Assembly (NCBI GenBank): GCA_033064195.1
Contig: JARBJD010000003.1
Location: 496,001 to 560,000, forward strand
Length of the DNA stretch: 64,000 nucleotides
Source: Blattamonas nauphoetae
Lineage: Eukaryota; Preaxostyla; Oxymonadida
Direction of reading: 5' to 3'
Position numbers and translations under genes: made by a program. Positions 22,977 through 33,209 of the stretch are shown here, piece by piece. The notes beneath the pieces were generated by a model that ran no database searches, was not told the DNA's origin, and saw nothing but the letters and a program-made list of their open reading frames with translations. Position 1 is the first letter of the stretch, and every line of letters starts with the position of its first letter.

Positions 22977-23989
22977 ATGTCATTCTATCAAGGATTGAGC
23001 ACGTTTATACATCTCCTATGGTGTGGATCTCCCCCAGGACAACGTTGTAGCGTTTTTTCACTGTTTATCCGGCTCTTGCTTTATGGATTCAGTCTGCCCT
23101 TCTTCGACAATTTCCTCTGATTATTAACTCAACAATCAATCTTTTTAGTGTGTTACTATCTGACAAACCTCGCCATAAATGTGATTATCGAATTATCTTA
23201 TGTTCAAACTCTCCGGTTTTTTTTTGTTTCTCTTCACTTTTTTTCCATCGCATGTCTTCCCAAGAAATTCATTCAAACTTGCTGAATGCCAGCTTGTAGA
23301 GTATTCAACTCAATCTATTACGATCCCCTATCGTGATAGTATGTTTCTCGTGCTGATTGTACGTCTTCAGATCTCGCCCAGGGAAGCTGTGCTCATTTCT
23401 TCAATGTTACTTTTGCTCCGGTTGCATCGACGCTGTCGCTGGCAAACCATAACGGTTTTAATTTCCCGGACTCACATACATCGACAAGTCTCATGAATGA
23501 AGACAAAAACGTCCTCGTCTCAGAAATTACGTACATCTTTTTATCTCTTTCAAACTTTTTCCATTACAATATGTTTACGAACCCAGATATGGACTTTGTA
23601 CTTCGTCATCTCGAAAACACACCCATTGGCCAACTAGTTCGAGTGATCCTGCGAAAGACAAACATAAATGCTACTACAACCCGAAATCCTATGAAGAAGT
23701 CGTTCTCAGTCTTCCACCATCTTCAATACACTCAGACCTTCTCTTCATCATTCTCTTATTAATCTTTCCAACGCTGCTCATTGGAATCACACTCTTCTAT
23801 TTCCTGATCAAACTCCTCCGATGTTGCATTCCCAATCTTGGTGGAGAAGAATTTGCACCTGTCAATGTGGAAGAAGGTCACGGAGATGGAGTTGCTGAAG
23901 AACAACCACAGGATGGGCTCACCCCAGCACAGCGACAGATGATGGCCCAGGGATGGTTCAGACCATCAAACCAAGGAGGTGGCAATTAA
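22977..23989 (+). CDS. Two-TM protein with cysteine-containing external loop, unassigned
   Basis: Five exons (22977-23091, 23149-23215, 23265-23338, 23371-23530, 23587-23989) with introns of 57, 49, 32 and 56 nt; all phases close to 272 residues. The layout is a short N-terminus, a first hydrophobic segment near residues 25-55, an external loop with several cysteines and at least one N-glycosylation sequon (FFNVTFAP), the segment KCYYNPKSYEEVVLSLPPSS just before a second strong helix (LLFIILLLIFPTLLIGITLF), then a basic-to-acidic cytosolic tail. Topology and the CYY-P motif ahead of TM2 recall BK-channel beta subunits, but that likeness is weak. I do not recognise the family. Confidence 0.55.
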
Positions 23990-24158
23990 TTATCGTAGAC
24001 ACTCAAGACCATGTTTCATATGAAAACTTCGGCAATTTCTTTCTTTCTGCTTTGATTCGTTCACTTCGACAACTTGATTCGCTTCTCACGCAATGATTCG
24101 TGATTTGAAACATAAGCTAAAGCTTCAAAAACATGCGAGGTTAGTTTGGGTGATATTA

Positions 24159-25417
24159 TTAAGGAAAGGGCGACGGATAAGTGCTGATGGACTGAATTTT
24201 TGTTTTCAAAAGGTTTCTGGCGGAACGAGGTGTGCTTCGTAGACCTTCTTTGGCGTCATTCAATGAAATATATTGAATAGTCATCAGAGAATCGAGGTTA
24301 GTTTCCAAGAAGCTGGAGATATGAAGGATGAAATTAGTCCGAAACAAACCACAAAAGATCATCGACTTCTTGTTCCAGTCGAAAACAGAATTGTTCATCT
24401 TTCATCTGGACAGAACTCTTTAAGATAAGGGGGAGCTTGGATATGAGTCGTAGGAGATGAACTCCTCCAAACAAATCAGCTGGAGATGTGATATCTTTGT
24501 GCACAGGAACACGAATGTTTAGTTCAACAGAAACTCCATCAATCTCAAATTGCGGAATAATATCAGTTGGAGGTGGTTCAGTTTCTTCTTTTGGTTCAGA
24601 TATCACTCTCGAACGCCTCCCTGGATGTTCCCGTTCTGGATCATCATTCAACAGCAAATGGCATCCATTGCTTCGGAGATGAACATAATCAAACCATGGT
24701 TGGTAAGATACTCGTTCTTCTGGTGTGAGGAGGAGTTGTGTAATGAGTCCGTTAAAATAGGTGAACAAATCATTCAAAAAATGTCTTATAGGGGGAATTG
24801 GTGAGCACGTGAAGAAGAAAGGGAAATATACTCTTTCTTCTGAAATGTATGTTCATTAAATGCTTCCAGAATCTCAGTAATAGAAACTGCTGAAGGGATG
24901 GTGTGAACTTGCCCTGATTCATTGATGACTTTGAGATCATTGCTCAGAATATCGCGAAGACTATCTGGAAAACAAACTGAAAAACTTATGTGCTAGATTG
25001 TGAAGATAGATATTAATTGATTGAAACCTGATTGGGATCGCTATAAATGATATTTTTGTTCTCCTTCCTAAATTGCGGGCGGATGGGTGATTCTTCAGCT
25101 GATGACGATGAATCATCTTGATGGTTTGGTGAGTTTTCGCTCAGATCTTCATTTGATGGTTTACACTTCTGTTTTGGACTTATCTTCTGTTTTGTAAGGT
25201 GTGCTCGAGAGGCATGATATTTTTCTGTTGAATCTTCACTAATTTCGACAAGAGAATCTGCTTGGAGGACATCATCACTACTTGGAGGGTATCCTAGATA
25301 ATGGACGAGATAATGTTGTTCATCTGATTTGTTAATGATTTGAATGATCTTTGCTTGGTAGTAGATTTCACCTATTATCGCATAGACCTCTTGGTGAAGA
25401 GTGAAGGTTGAAGGCAT
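24159..25417 (-). CDS. MRG-family chromatin protein (chromo-barrel + MRG domain)
   Basis: Homologue of MORF4L1/Eaf3/MSL3, readers of methylated H3K36 within histone acetyltransferase and deacetylase complexes. Four exons (25028-25417, 24832-24992, 24350-24784, 24159-24312), introns 35, 47 and 37 nt, 379 residues. The chromo barrel is at residues 5-50 (QEVYAIIGEIYYQAKII, YLVHYLGY), followed by an acidic linker and the MRG domain: VCFPDSLRDILSNDLKVI, SITEILEAFNEHT, LNDLFTYFNGLITQLLL, FGGVHLLRLISKLPLIL. Joining exons 1-2 needs the acceptor at CTAG (24993), which restores the MRG entry helix. The RXT3-like gene at 43 kb may act in a related deacetylase complex. Confidence 0.85.
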
Positions 25418-25495
25418 GGAATGTGGGACTGGTGAATATTGGATCGTTTTACCATGGTATCAATTTGAAAAACAAGTGACATGAGACGCAAATAA

Positions 25496-26957
25496 TTATA
25501 AATCTCGATCATCATCGTCATCTTCTTCCTCATAATCCGGGAAATCGTACTGCTTCTTCCTCATTGATCGTGAATATTCACGATCTTCTTCTCTTTCTCT
25601 CTTCCTCCTTTCAGCATCTTCCTTAAATCTACGCTTCTTTTTCTCTTCGTCATCCTCTTCATCTTCTTCCATTTCTGGTTCTTCATCTTCATCAAGCTCA
25701 ATGTCCATCAAGTCCAATTCTTCTTCTAATTCGTCGATACCTGTTCCTTCAATCTCTTTCCTATATTGTGGATACCATGTGGTTTGGATAAAGGCTCGAT
25801 ATTCGTTGATATCGTCTCCAATGAAAATGTTGTCGAAGAGAGTGCCCGCTGTGCGCTGATATGTATTGATTCCGACATACCGAATATTATCGATTTCATA
25901 TTCATGTGCTTCCTCCTCCCAGGCTGGGTTGACTTTCCGCGGGGCAATCCACTCGCCCTTGTAGTCCGGGTTGGGCAACATTCGAGGTTTCCAGATTCCA
26001 CGATGGCGTGGGTTGGAAATTTCGCATGGAATCCACTCACCATCTGTCTCTTCATTCCAGTCATCTGGTTGTTTTGACGTTGGATCGGGGATTGTTGGTG
26101 GTTGATCCCAATCATCCGGTTTCTTGTCCGTTAAATCAGGGATAAACTCGTCATCAACCCAATCTTTGGGCTTTGTAGCCTCGGGGATTTCAAACTTTGC
26201 GAATTGGGAAAATAATGGAAAGAGAGATCATACATCACGAGGGACAAAACACTTCCAGTAATCCTCAATTTTGCCTTGTGTTTCAAGATAGTCGTCGATG
26301 TGGAACTCAAAGGTATGGTCAGGATAGAGAATAAAGGTGTAGAGGTGAGTATTTTTGTCGTTTTTGCACGGGTACCGCTTAATCATGTTGTACTCCTGTT
26401 TTCCTCTGACGAACTTAATCTGGGTGTGTGCTTGACGCTTTTCAATTTGAGGTCCAAACTCAAAGAGGTGTGGTGTATCGAGAGTAACATTATTGATATC
26501 AATTCCTTCAGGGTAGAGTTTTATTGAGGCTGTTGTGCTACGGATGAGATCTGGGAAGAGCATCAAGGTGTAAGACAGAATAAATGGTTTATCTCGTGTT
26601 GAGATAGTTTGTCCAATATCTGCTGTTAACTGAAAGTTCCTCATATCTCCTTTTGTGATGACGCCACGGGCTGCGGAAGGATTTGCATAAACAAGAGGAC
26701 TTTCGTAGCCCCATGTCCCCTGCTTTCTCTCTGCCTCATAAAAATGACCTTGCACCCACCTCTTCTTCCAGGAGACTATACGATGGATGAAATAATCAAA
26801 AAAGAGAGGATAAGTGATGAATTAAGAAATGTCAGGAAATGGTGTGGAATGGTAACAAGCAGAAGGAAAACAAATTTTAAGAGAACAAACGATCGAATTC
26901 TTCTCGGAAGTAGATGGTGGAATGAAGTTCGGCAAGAAGTGAGAGAAACACGAACAT
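25496..26957 (-). CDS. Calreticulin, ER lectin chaperone
   Basis: Calcium-binding lectin chaperone of the ER lumen. Exons 26891-26957, 26234-26775 and 25496-26194 with introns of 115 and 39 nt; 435 residues. The first exon encodes a signal peptide (MFVFLSLLAELHS) followed by the mature start IYFREEFD. The globular domain contains YESPLVYANPSAARG and GEKQEYNMIKRYPC-type strands. The P domain has the paired repeats (KPKDWVDDEFIPD, KPDDWDQPPTIPDP, QPDDWNEETDGEW, GIWKPRMLPNPDYKGEW). The acidic, K/E-rich C domain ends YEEEDDDDDRDL. Retrieval would rely on a DRDL end, a departure from K/HDEL. There is no C-terminal membrane helix, so calnexin is excluded. Confidence 0.92.
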
Positions 26958-27133
26958 CTCATTCGCCCATGATAGAAAAGATGACAGATGAAATGGACTG
27001 AAATGGAGAAAATCCCTCGAAAATCACCAATTGTTGGAATCGCTTCACGAATTATGACGTTTAGATGATGATTAAGATACCAGGGTTTTGTTTGTGGGCA
27101 TCAGTTGAACTTTCGAATTCGCTCCACTCATCG

Positions 27134-27973
27134 ATGAATGTTCATGAAGATGCTATCTTTTGTGCTGAACAAATCAATGTTCCTCTGGATCTTCCAGAAA
27201 TTTTGAAAGTTTCCATCTTTCTTCGTCACTTTCTTTCAGTCGTTCACGAAAAGTGTTATTCGTGAAAACCCTGAAGATATCATTGCCTTTGCAGCACAGT
27301 ACTTTGAACACATGGCCAATGACCTCCAAGGTCTCGTTTATAAACTATTCATGGTCATTGATTGATCCATTTTCATCTCCTCGTTCTCTCTCGATTTTTC
27401 CGATAGAAATGGAACTCCCCTTGGATAATGTCATTGATTTGTATCGTAAGGTATTATCACATTGTTTACTTCAATTTCTTCGTTTCAGTTGCTTGAAGAA
27501 GATCCCGACAGAACGTACACTTTACCAAGAGATATAATTGCTTCTCACGCCGGCGAGTTTGGTTTTGTTGAAACAGCAGCCGAATTGTTCAGGTTTGTTA
27601 CTCAATTTCCTTCATCACTACTTTCATCTAGCCACGAACAAGATCCGGCTGAAATGGACTATCGAAAGTTCATTGTGTTGCTAATTTCGTACTTCAAACT
27701 GGTATTGTTTCTTATAATGATTTACTTTGGCCATAGAATATTCTCGGAGCAATTGAACCCTTTTTCGACATCTTTGCTGAAGATGAATCGTCCCTCCTGA
27801 CTGTTTCGGAGTTTGTCGTTCTAACGGGTTTTCTGCTGCGTGAAATGCAAGATTCAGACGATATTCTTGAAGAAATCAAGGATGCACTGAATGCAGATGG
27901 AGAGGATGCTAACGAACGAAAAATCTCTTTTGAGGAATTTGCTGAACTTCCCGTCTCTGACAAGCTCAGATAA
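27134..27973 (+). CDS. RSP11/ropporin-like RIIa-domain protein
   Basis: Six exons (27134-27208, 27240-27330, 27407-27450, 27489-27592, 27632-27701, 27737-27973) with introns of 31, 76, 38, 39 and 35 nt; phases close to 206 residues. The N-terminus is a dimerisation/docking fold of PKA-RII type: LPEILKSFTKSVIRENPED then IAFAAQYFEHM, as in ropporin, ROPN1L and Chlamydomonas RSP11, radial-spoke or sheath proteins that bind amphipathic helices of AKAPs. The C-terminal part has EF-hand-like spacing (FDIFAEDESSLLTVSEF, DALNADGEDANERKISFEEF) as in the ropporin C-terminus. An axonemal role is likely alongside CFAP70 in this window. Confidence 0.72.
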
Positions 27974-28357
27974 CTTATTCATTTCCGGTCATTTGTTGCG
28001 AGACTTCATTTTCTCGTGATTGTTCTCAATTTAAAACTCATTTCACCACTTTTCATTTTGTCGACACACAAAACTCAGTTGATTTCATGAGCCGATTACA
28101 AATTGTGAACATGGCAATGTTGACGGAGAAAAGGAAATGCTGAGTTGATTGTCATCTTTCCGCAATGAAAAATGAAAGATTCCGCGTGGTGCATCCTCTT
28201 AAACACGTGCTACCAAAACGTGATGTCATAATTGAGGAGCGAAAGCGTACGAATCATTCCAATGATGCATAGTTGAGTCGGTCCGAGATGGATCGTCTTG
28301 TGTGGAGTCCCCTCTCCTTGTAAAACGCATCTAACACTCGAAATGAGATCCACATGT
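27974..28357. other. Intergenic region between convergent genes
   Basis: About 385 bp between the convergent RSP11-like gene and the long coiled-coil gene. No coding frame, RNA gene or repeat stands out. Confidence 0.45.
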
Positions 28358-31300
28358 TCAAAAGGATATGGAATCATCACTATCCACTGAACTTGATTCA
28401 TCCATCTTGAACGGGTGGTCATCAGAGTCACTCAGAGAGAGAAGATTTGAATACATTGGGTTTGAAGTTTGTGGACTCGTATCTTGTTTGGTTGTCTTGA
28501 TTGTGTTCTCCAAAGACATGAAGTCGTCGGAATATTCGTCTTCGACTCGTTTGGTCTCCTGTTTGGGCGACGAGTCATCTGCAGTGTCTTCAAAAGAGTC
28601 GAAGTCGGATGAATAATGGTCGGCTTGTGTTGGTTCAGAATGATCGACTTTGTCTGCTGGATGTGTGTCCGACGAGGAAGATGGTTGGCTTGTCTTCGTT
28701 GTTTCTTTTCTCCCATTTTTGTCCCCTTTCCAAGTTGTTTGGTGATGTATGTCATCGCTGTCCTCAAACTGTGTTTGTTGTGATTCTGAACTTGACTCCA
28801 GTTTTCGATTAGTTTGCGGTGGATCGTCACTCTCGTCCCTCCACTGTGTCTGTTCAACAGACTCTGAGCTAGAATCAGCCGTTTGTTTGATGTTCTTCTC
28901 GGAGGGATCGCTCTCGTCCCGAAATTGAGTGTTCTCTTCAGTCTCTGATTCTCTTTCTTTCAGTTGCTTCGCACTCTTCGCCTCCTCACTTTCATCTCGA
29001 AACTGTGTGTTTCTCGTTTTTGAGAGATCTTCACTGTCTTTCCACTCAGACTTTGTTTCAGAATCTTTCTCGTCACTTTGTCTAGTGATCTTTTCCTCAG
29101 TCGGTGTCTGGGCTCGAGGTGTTGATTTTCTTCTTAATTTGGAATTCAGTGAGGTAATCGAAGAGTCGGTGTCGTTCTGCAGCATTTTTTGTTTGATTAT
29201 TGTTCGTCGTTTCTCTCGTCCATCAGGAATTGGCTCTTCTTTTCGTGAATCCTGCGTTCTCTCAAATTCCTTGACTTTGGCGAGAAGTGATTCTTTTTCT
29301 TTTTTCATTGCCTCCAATTCACTTCGAAGTTCATCCGCCTTGTCAGTTTTCAGTTTGAGACCATTTTTGATTTCCTCAACATGTCGAATTCGTTGGTATT
29401 TCTTTTCTTCTTTCTTCAATCTGGCAAGTTCCTTCCGTTCGCGTTTGAATTCTCGTTCCAGATCATTCAACAGAGCATCCTGCTCCTTCAACTCTTCCAA
29501 CAACGGATCGGGAATATGGAGGGATCCGAGCGACGACAGAGTTGTCTCCAAAGATGACGTGAACGACGTGCGAGACGACCAGACCGATGATATTGGCCTC
29601 TTTCGCACACTCCGGGCACTCGATGAGATTGTCGATGCTCGGCTTGATGAGAGAGATGGCTGAGCTGACGATGAACCTCTTGTTGAAGATCCCTCCGAAT
29701 AGCGATTGTGGCTAGTCTCCCTTCTTGAACTTGACTCTTCTGGAGTTGGTGCACGATGGGTCATTCGGAGTCCAGACGGTTTTCGGAGGGTTTGAGTGTC
29801 GTGCCAATCGTCCGTGTCTGATGTATCGATGAACATAGATTGTTTGGTTTGAGAAGCTCCCAAGTAATCGTTTGTTTGAAGATCTTCATTGTGATGATGA
29901 TTGTTGCTGGTTTCCCTTTTTGAACTTGACTCGTCTGGAGTCTGTGTACGCTGGGTCATTCGGAACCCAGACGGTTTTCTGAGGGTTTGAGTGTCGTGCC
30001 AGTCGTCGGTGTCTGATGCGTCGATGAACACAGATTGTTTAGTGAGAGAGGCTCCCAATTGATCGTTGGTTTGGAGATCTTCCTCATGACGATGGTGGGA
30101 TGGATCTTCCTCGTGACGATGGTGGGATGAACGTTTCGTGTGATTCCGTTTGGTGTTGCTGTCTTCAGATGTTGACTTCGTTTTAAGCTTGTCCAATTGA
30201 CGTTGTTGTTGTCGGAGCCATTTCTCTTCTTTCTTAAGGAGCAATGCAAATTCCTGTCTTTTCTCAAATGCCAATCTTTCAATCTCGAAATGTTGTGATA
30301 TTCCCATCTGGTCCAGTTCTGATGAAGTGTATGGGTTGGAATTGTCTCCGGGTGAGTCTCCAACAAGCTCAGACAAGTCAGAGAATTCCATCAGACGGAG
30401 TTGTTTCCGAAGAGTGTGTTGGATGTGAGTGGAGTGCTGCTTCAAATAAGCAGACTCGATCTCCTCTTGTCTCTCTGCAAGTTCTTTCATCTCGGGATCG
30501 TTCCTCAATCTCCGTTGAACGAGAATATCCATTCTGGTTTTGTGTTGGTGGTGTTCAAATCGTTTCTGAAAGAGAGAAGGGGATAGACCCGGAGTGATCG
30601 ATTCTTGAATGTGTGTGGTTGTCTGGTCGATTGATGGAACTGTCTCAGTGGTGACGGGATATTGTTGGATGTCAGGTGAGTTCGGTTTTTCCACCGAAAT
30701 AGGTCTCTCAGACGACCATGTGGGTTTTAACTGTGAATACGGAGTCGACGAAAGATAGCTGCTACTTGGAGAAAGACCTGTTTTGGTCACCAATGGCACA
30801 GAGAGGGTCTGAGACTGAAATGGCGATGATTTTCGTGGGATAAATCGATGAACCGTTCGATTTTGATTCGTCGTTGACTGGTTCTGGTGATGTTCGAGAT
30901 TCTGTTTTAGAAGGTGAAGAGGAATCGATGAAAGAGTCTGCAGATTCGGTAGGTACTCTCGACTTGGGACAAATCTGCGAGGGGCCTGATTGTCGCTTTG
31001 GAATTGACTTTGAGTCTCCTCCGAATAGACGTCATCACACTCTTGAATTGTAACCTCGTCCAACGTGTTCAGCTGAGAATGAGGACTTTGCTGAACTTGC
31101 TGACTTTGAACCATCATCGGTTCTTCGACCTTGACAATTTGCTCGGATTCCACTGTCCTGTCCGTCATTGTGACGAAATAATCCTCGAGCGTTTGGAATC
31201 GAGGAGTCTCCTCGTTTGTAGATGGTCTCTGAGTGGGCGAAGCGGGACTATTGTCTTGGATGCTTTCTTGGACCTTCAAATGTTCTCTTTGTGAGACAAG

Positions 31301-33025
31301 GCGATGGAGAAGACGTTGAGCGACTCTGTTTTGTTTGGTTTGACTGGACTGCTGAGGTTGCTTTGGCTGTTCGTTTACACACGGAGATTGTTGGAGTGTG
31401 AATTGAGATGAAAAACTGACAGATTCTGATGGTGTCGGATTGAGTTGGAGTGTGTCTTTTGGTTTCGTTGTTGCATGACGATTGCTGTCAGCTGTCGAAT
31501 GTTTTGTCTGATTGGATGATGAACGGGATAAGTCGGATTCGGAACGTGTCGTTTGGGGTCTCGGCGAGACGGTCTCAAATTGAGAATAGTTTGGTTGGAT
31601 TCGGGTTGAAAAGTCGTAGAAGGGATATGGACGGTTTTGATTGTGATTATGTGAGTTCAGCACCATTTGTTCGTTCTGAAGAGGTGTGACAGGTTGAATG
31701 AGTTGCGGAATCATCTGATGTTCTTGTGTTTGGGGTTGATTCGTCCATCGATTGATATTCTCCGTTTGAGTCGTTCTGAAAGTGTGCATCTGCTGTCGCA
31801 TTTCAGAATGGATCTGTTCTTCAATTCTGTCGTACTGTTCGAAAGATGGAGTTGGGTCTTGATTGACCCGCTGTCGCTGTGCCTGCTTCCGCTGGATTGT
31901 ATCCTTGAGCAGATGAAGCACATCTTTACAGTCTTCCAGGAGCTCAGTAACATCCTGCTGTCTCTCGCAAATCGTCGACTGTTCCGATTCAGGACTCTCC
32001 CTCTGAGCTTCACTGATTGGGCGACGACGTTTTGTGGTTTTTGGTTTCACGGTGATGTACGCTTGCTCGTCTGGTTCTGAAAAGACGCCATAGTTCGAAT
32101 AGAGATTCGAATGGTACGAGAGAGGCTGTGGGATGGTTGGATGGTACGAGAGAGGCTGTGGGATGGTTGGATGGTACGAGAGAGGCTGTGGGATGGTTGG
32201 ATGGTACGAGAGAGGCTGTGGGATGGTTGGATGGTACGAGAGAGGCTGTGGGATGGTTGGATGGACGTAGTTGATGATCTGTATTGGCTGAATTTGTTCA
32301 AACTGACGTTGATCCATGAATTGGACACGTGGTTTTCTCTTCCTTGGAGGAGCTGTGGCAGGTGAAGTTGTAGGATTTGGGACTGTAAAACTGGACTCGG
32401 GATGGTTTTCCGAATCAAGCTCTGACCCAGTTTCTCCTGTTTCTTGAATCTGCTTTGTTAGCATCATTTGCTCCGATGATGTTCGTTGTTTTCCTGTTCT
32501 GACAACTCCATTCATCAAGATTTCTGGGCTTGCACTTCTTGGGACAAGGTGTTCAGGTGGTGAGTCGCTATTTTCCGTTTCTTCTGTCACAATATCAATA
32601 GTCGATGTTATTCGCGAACGTTCAGAAGTAATCGGATGTGTTAGACGACTGCTTGTTGTTGGAGTTGAAAACAATGTTTCAGGAGGAGGAAAGGAATCAC
32701 TATCGTCATCATCAAGAGACGTTTGAGTTTGGGGAGGTAAATTTCTGTCAGAAATCAGGTTTCCAGACTTATAGATGCCATTTTGATGAGATAGAGATGA
32801 TGTATTCTGATTTTGTGTTTGTTGTTGAGAAAGAGTCAATGAATCAAATCGTGACGGTGGCGTGGAATGACGGAGAGAGTCTGTACCGTGTGAATCTCGG
32901 AAAGCTCGATAATGAGATACTTCAAGGTTTTCGATAGCAGAATTGGAGAGAGATCGCGTTAGATGGGGAGAATGGTCATTGATCTGCGATGATTGCGAAT
33001 TCTGAAGAGTAGTCGGATAAGACAT
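28358..33025 (-). CDS. Large disordered coiled-coil protein with internal repeats, unassigned
   Basis: One uninterrupted frame of 1,555 residues, unusual here because most neighbours are intron-rich. Most of it is disordered: Ser/Thr/Gln/Pro-rich, with few hydrophobic stretches. Coiled-coil blocks lie near residues 840-990 (MKELAERQEEIESAY, KRQEFALLLKKEEKWLRQQ) and 1170-1270 (DALLNDLEREFKRERKELA, LRSELEAMKKEKESLL). Other parts are a ten-residue repeat (near residue 255), an internal duplication around TSDTDDWHDTQTLRKPSG, and a C-terminal series of TQ[FW]-RDES motifs. The arrangement suggests a cytoskeletal or centrosomal scaffold, but I recognise no family. It is head-to-tail with SPB1. Confidence 0.7.
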   Translation of the reverse strand: MSYPTTLQNSQSSQINDHSPHLTRSLSNSAIENLEVSHYRAFRDSHGTDSLRHSTPPSRFDSLTLSQQQTQNQNTSSLSHQNGIYKSGNLISDRNLPPQTQTSLDDDDSDSFPPPETLFSTPTTSSRLTHPITSERSRITSTIDIVTEETENSDSPPEHLVPRSASPEILMNGVVRTGKQRTSSEQMMLTKQIQETGETGSELDSENHPESSFTVPNPTTSPATAPPRKRKPRVQFMDQRQFEQIQPIQIINYVHPTIPQPLSYHPTIPQPLSYHPTIPQPLSYHPTIPQPLSYHPTIPQPLSYHSNLYSNYGVFSEPDEQAYITVKPKTTKRRRPISEAQRESPESEQSTICERQQDVTELLEDCKDVLHLLKDTIQRKQAQRQRVNQDPTPSFEQYDRIEEQIHSEMRQQMHTFRTTQTENINRWTNQPQTQEHQMIPQLIQPVTPLQNEQMVLNSHNHNQNRPYPFYDFSTRIQPNYSQFETVSPRPQTTRSESDLSRSSSNQTKHSTADSNRHATTKPKDTLQLNPTPSESVSFSSQFTLQQSPCVNEQPKQPQQSSQTKQNRVAQRLLHRLVSQREHLKVQESIQDNSPASPTQRPSTNEETPRFQTLEDYFVTMTDRTVESEQIVKVEEPMMVQSQQVQQSPHSQLNTLDEVTIQECDDVYSEETQSQFQSDNQAPRRFVPSREYLPNLQTLSSIPLHLLKQNLEHHQNQSTTNQNRTVHRFIPRKSSPFQSQTLSVPLVTKTGLSPSSSYLSSTPYSQLKPTWSSERPISVEKPNSPDIQQYPVTTETVPSIDQTTTHIQESITPGLSPSLFQKRFEHHQHKTRMDILVQRRLRNDPEMKELAERQEEIESAYLKQHSTHIQHTLRKQLRLMEFSDLSELVGDSPGDNSNPYTSSELDQMGISQHFEIERLAFEKRQEFALLLKKEEKWLRQQQRQLDKLKTKSTSEDSNTKRNHTKRSSHHRHEEDPSHHRHEEDLQTNDQLGASLTKQSVFIDASDTDDWHDTQTLRKPSGFRMTQRTQTPDESSSKRETSNNHHHNEDLQTNDYLGASQTKQSMFIDTSDTDDWHDTQTLRKPSGLRMTHRAPTPEESSSRRETSHNRYSEGSSTRGSSSAQPSLSSSRASTISSSARSVRKRPISSVWSSRTSFTSSLETTLSSLGSLHIPDPLLEELKEQDALLNDLEREFKRERKELARLKKEEKKYQRIRHVEEIKNGLKLKTDKADELRSELEAMKKEKESLLAKVKEFERTQDSRKEEPIPDGREKRRTIIKQKMLQNDTDSSITSLNSKLRRKSTPRAQTPTEEKITRQSDEKDSETKSEWKDSEDLSKTRNTQFRDESEEAKSAKQLKERESETEENTQFRDESDPSEKNIKQTADSSSESVEQTQWRDESDDPPQTNRKLESSSESQQTQFEDSDDIHHQTTWKGDKNGRKETTKTSQPSSSSDTHPADKVDHSEPTQADHYSSDFDSFEDTADDSSPKQETKRVEDEYSDDFMSLENTIKTTKQDTSPQTSNPMYSNLLSLSDSDDHPFKMDESSSVDSDDSISF
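29695..30083 (-). repeat. Tandem internal duplication of about 63 codons
   Basis: Two adjacent segments of roughly 190 bp encode similar peptides. Each starts DLQTND, continues through SDTDDWHDTQTLRKPSG and ends in a SS[KR]RETS motif. They differ at many third positions and some residues, so the duplication is older than the minisatellite. Ends are approximate. Confidence 0.85.
32111..32260 (-). repeat. In-frame 30-bp minisatellite, five copies
   Basis: Five head-to-tail copies of a 30-bp unit at 32111, 32141, 32171, 32201 and 32231, with no differences that I can see. Each encodes the ten residues YHPTIPQPLS in the coiled-coil protein. The lack of divergence points to recent expansion or ongoing conversion. 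Confidence 0.95.
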
Positions 33026-33209
33026 CTTCTAGAAAATGAAAATTGAGTGATAAATAAGTCAATTCAATGAATGAAGGATATTATATTGAGTGGGACGCAG
33101 TCAGTTTTGAATTATCTGATTTTGCCCAAAATGTTTTTAATTGGCCGATCAAAGGCAGATAGGTGAAAAAAATCTTCTTCAATCATCTTCAAGGTGAAAT
33201 GAATAAACG

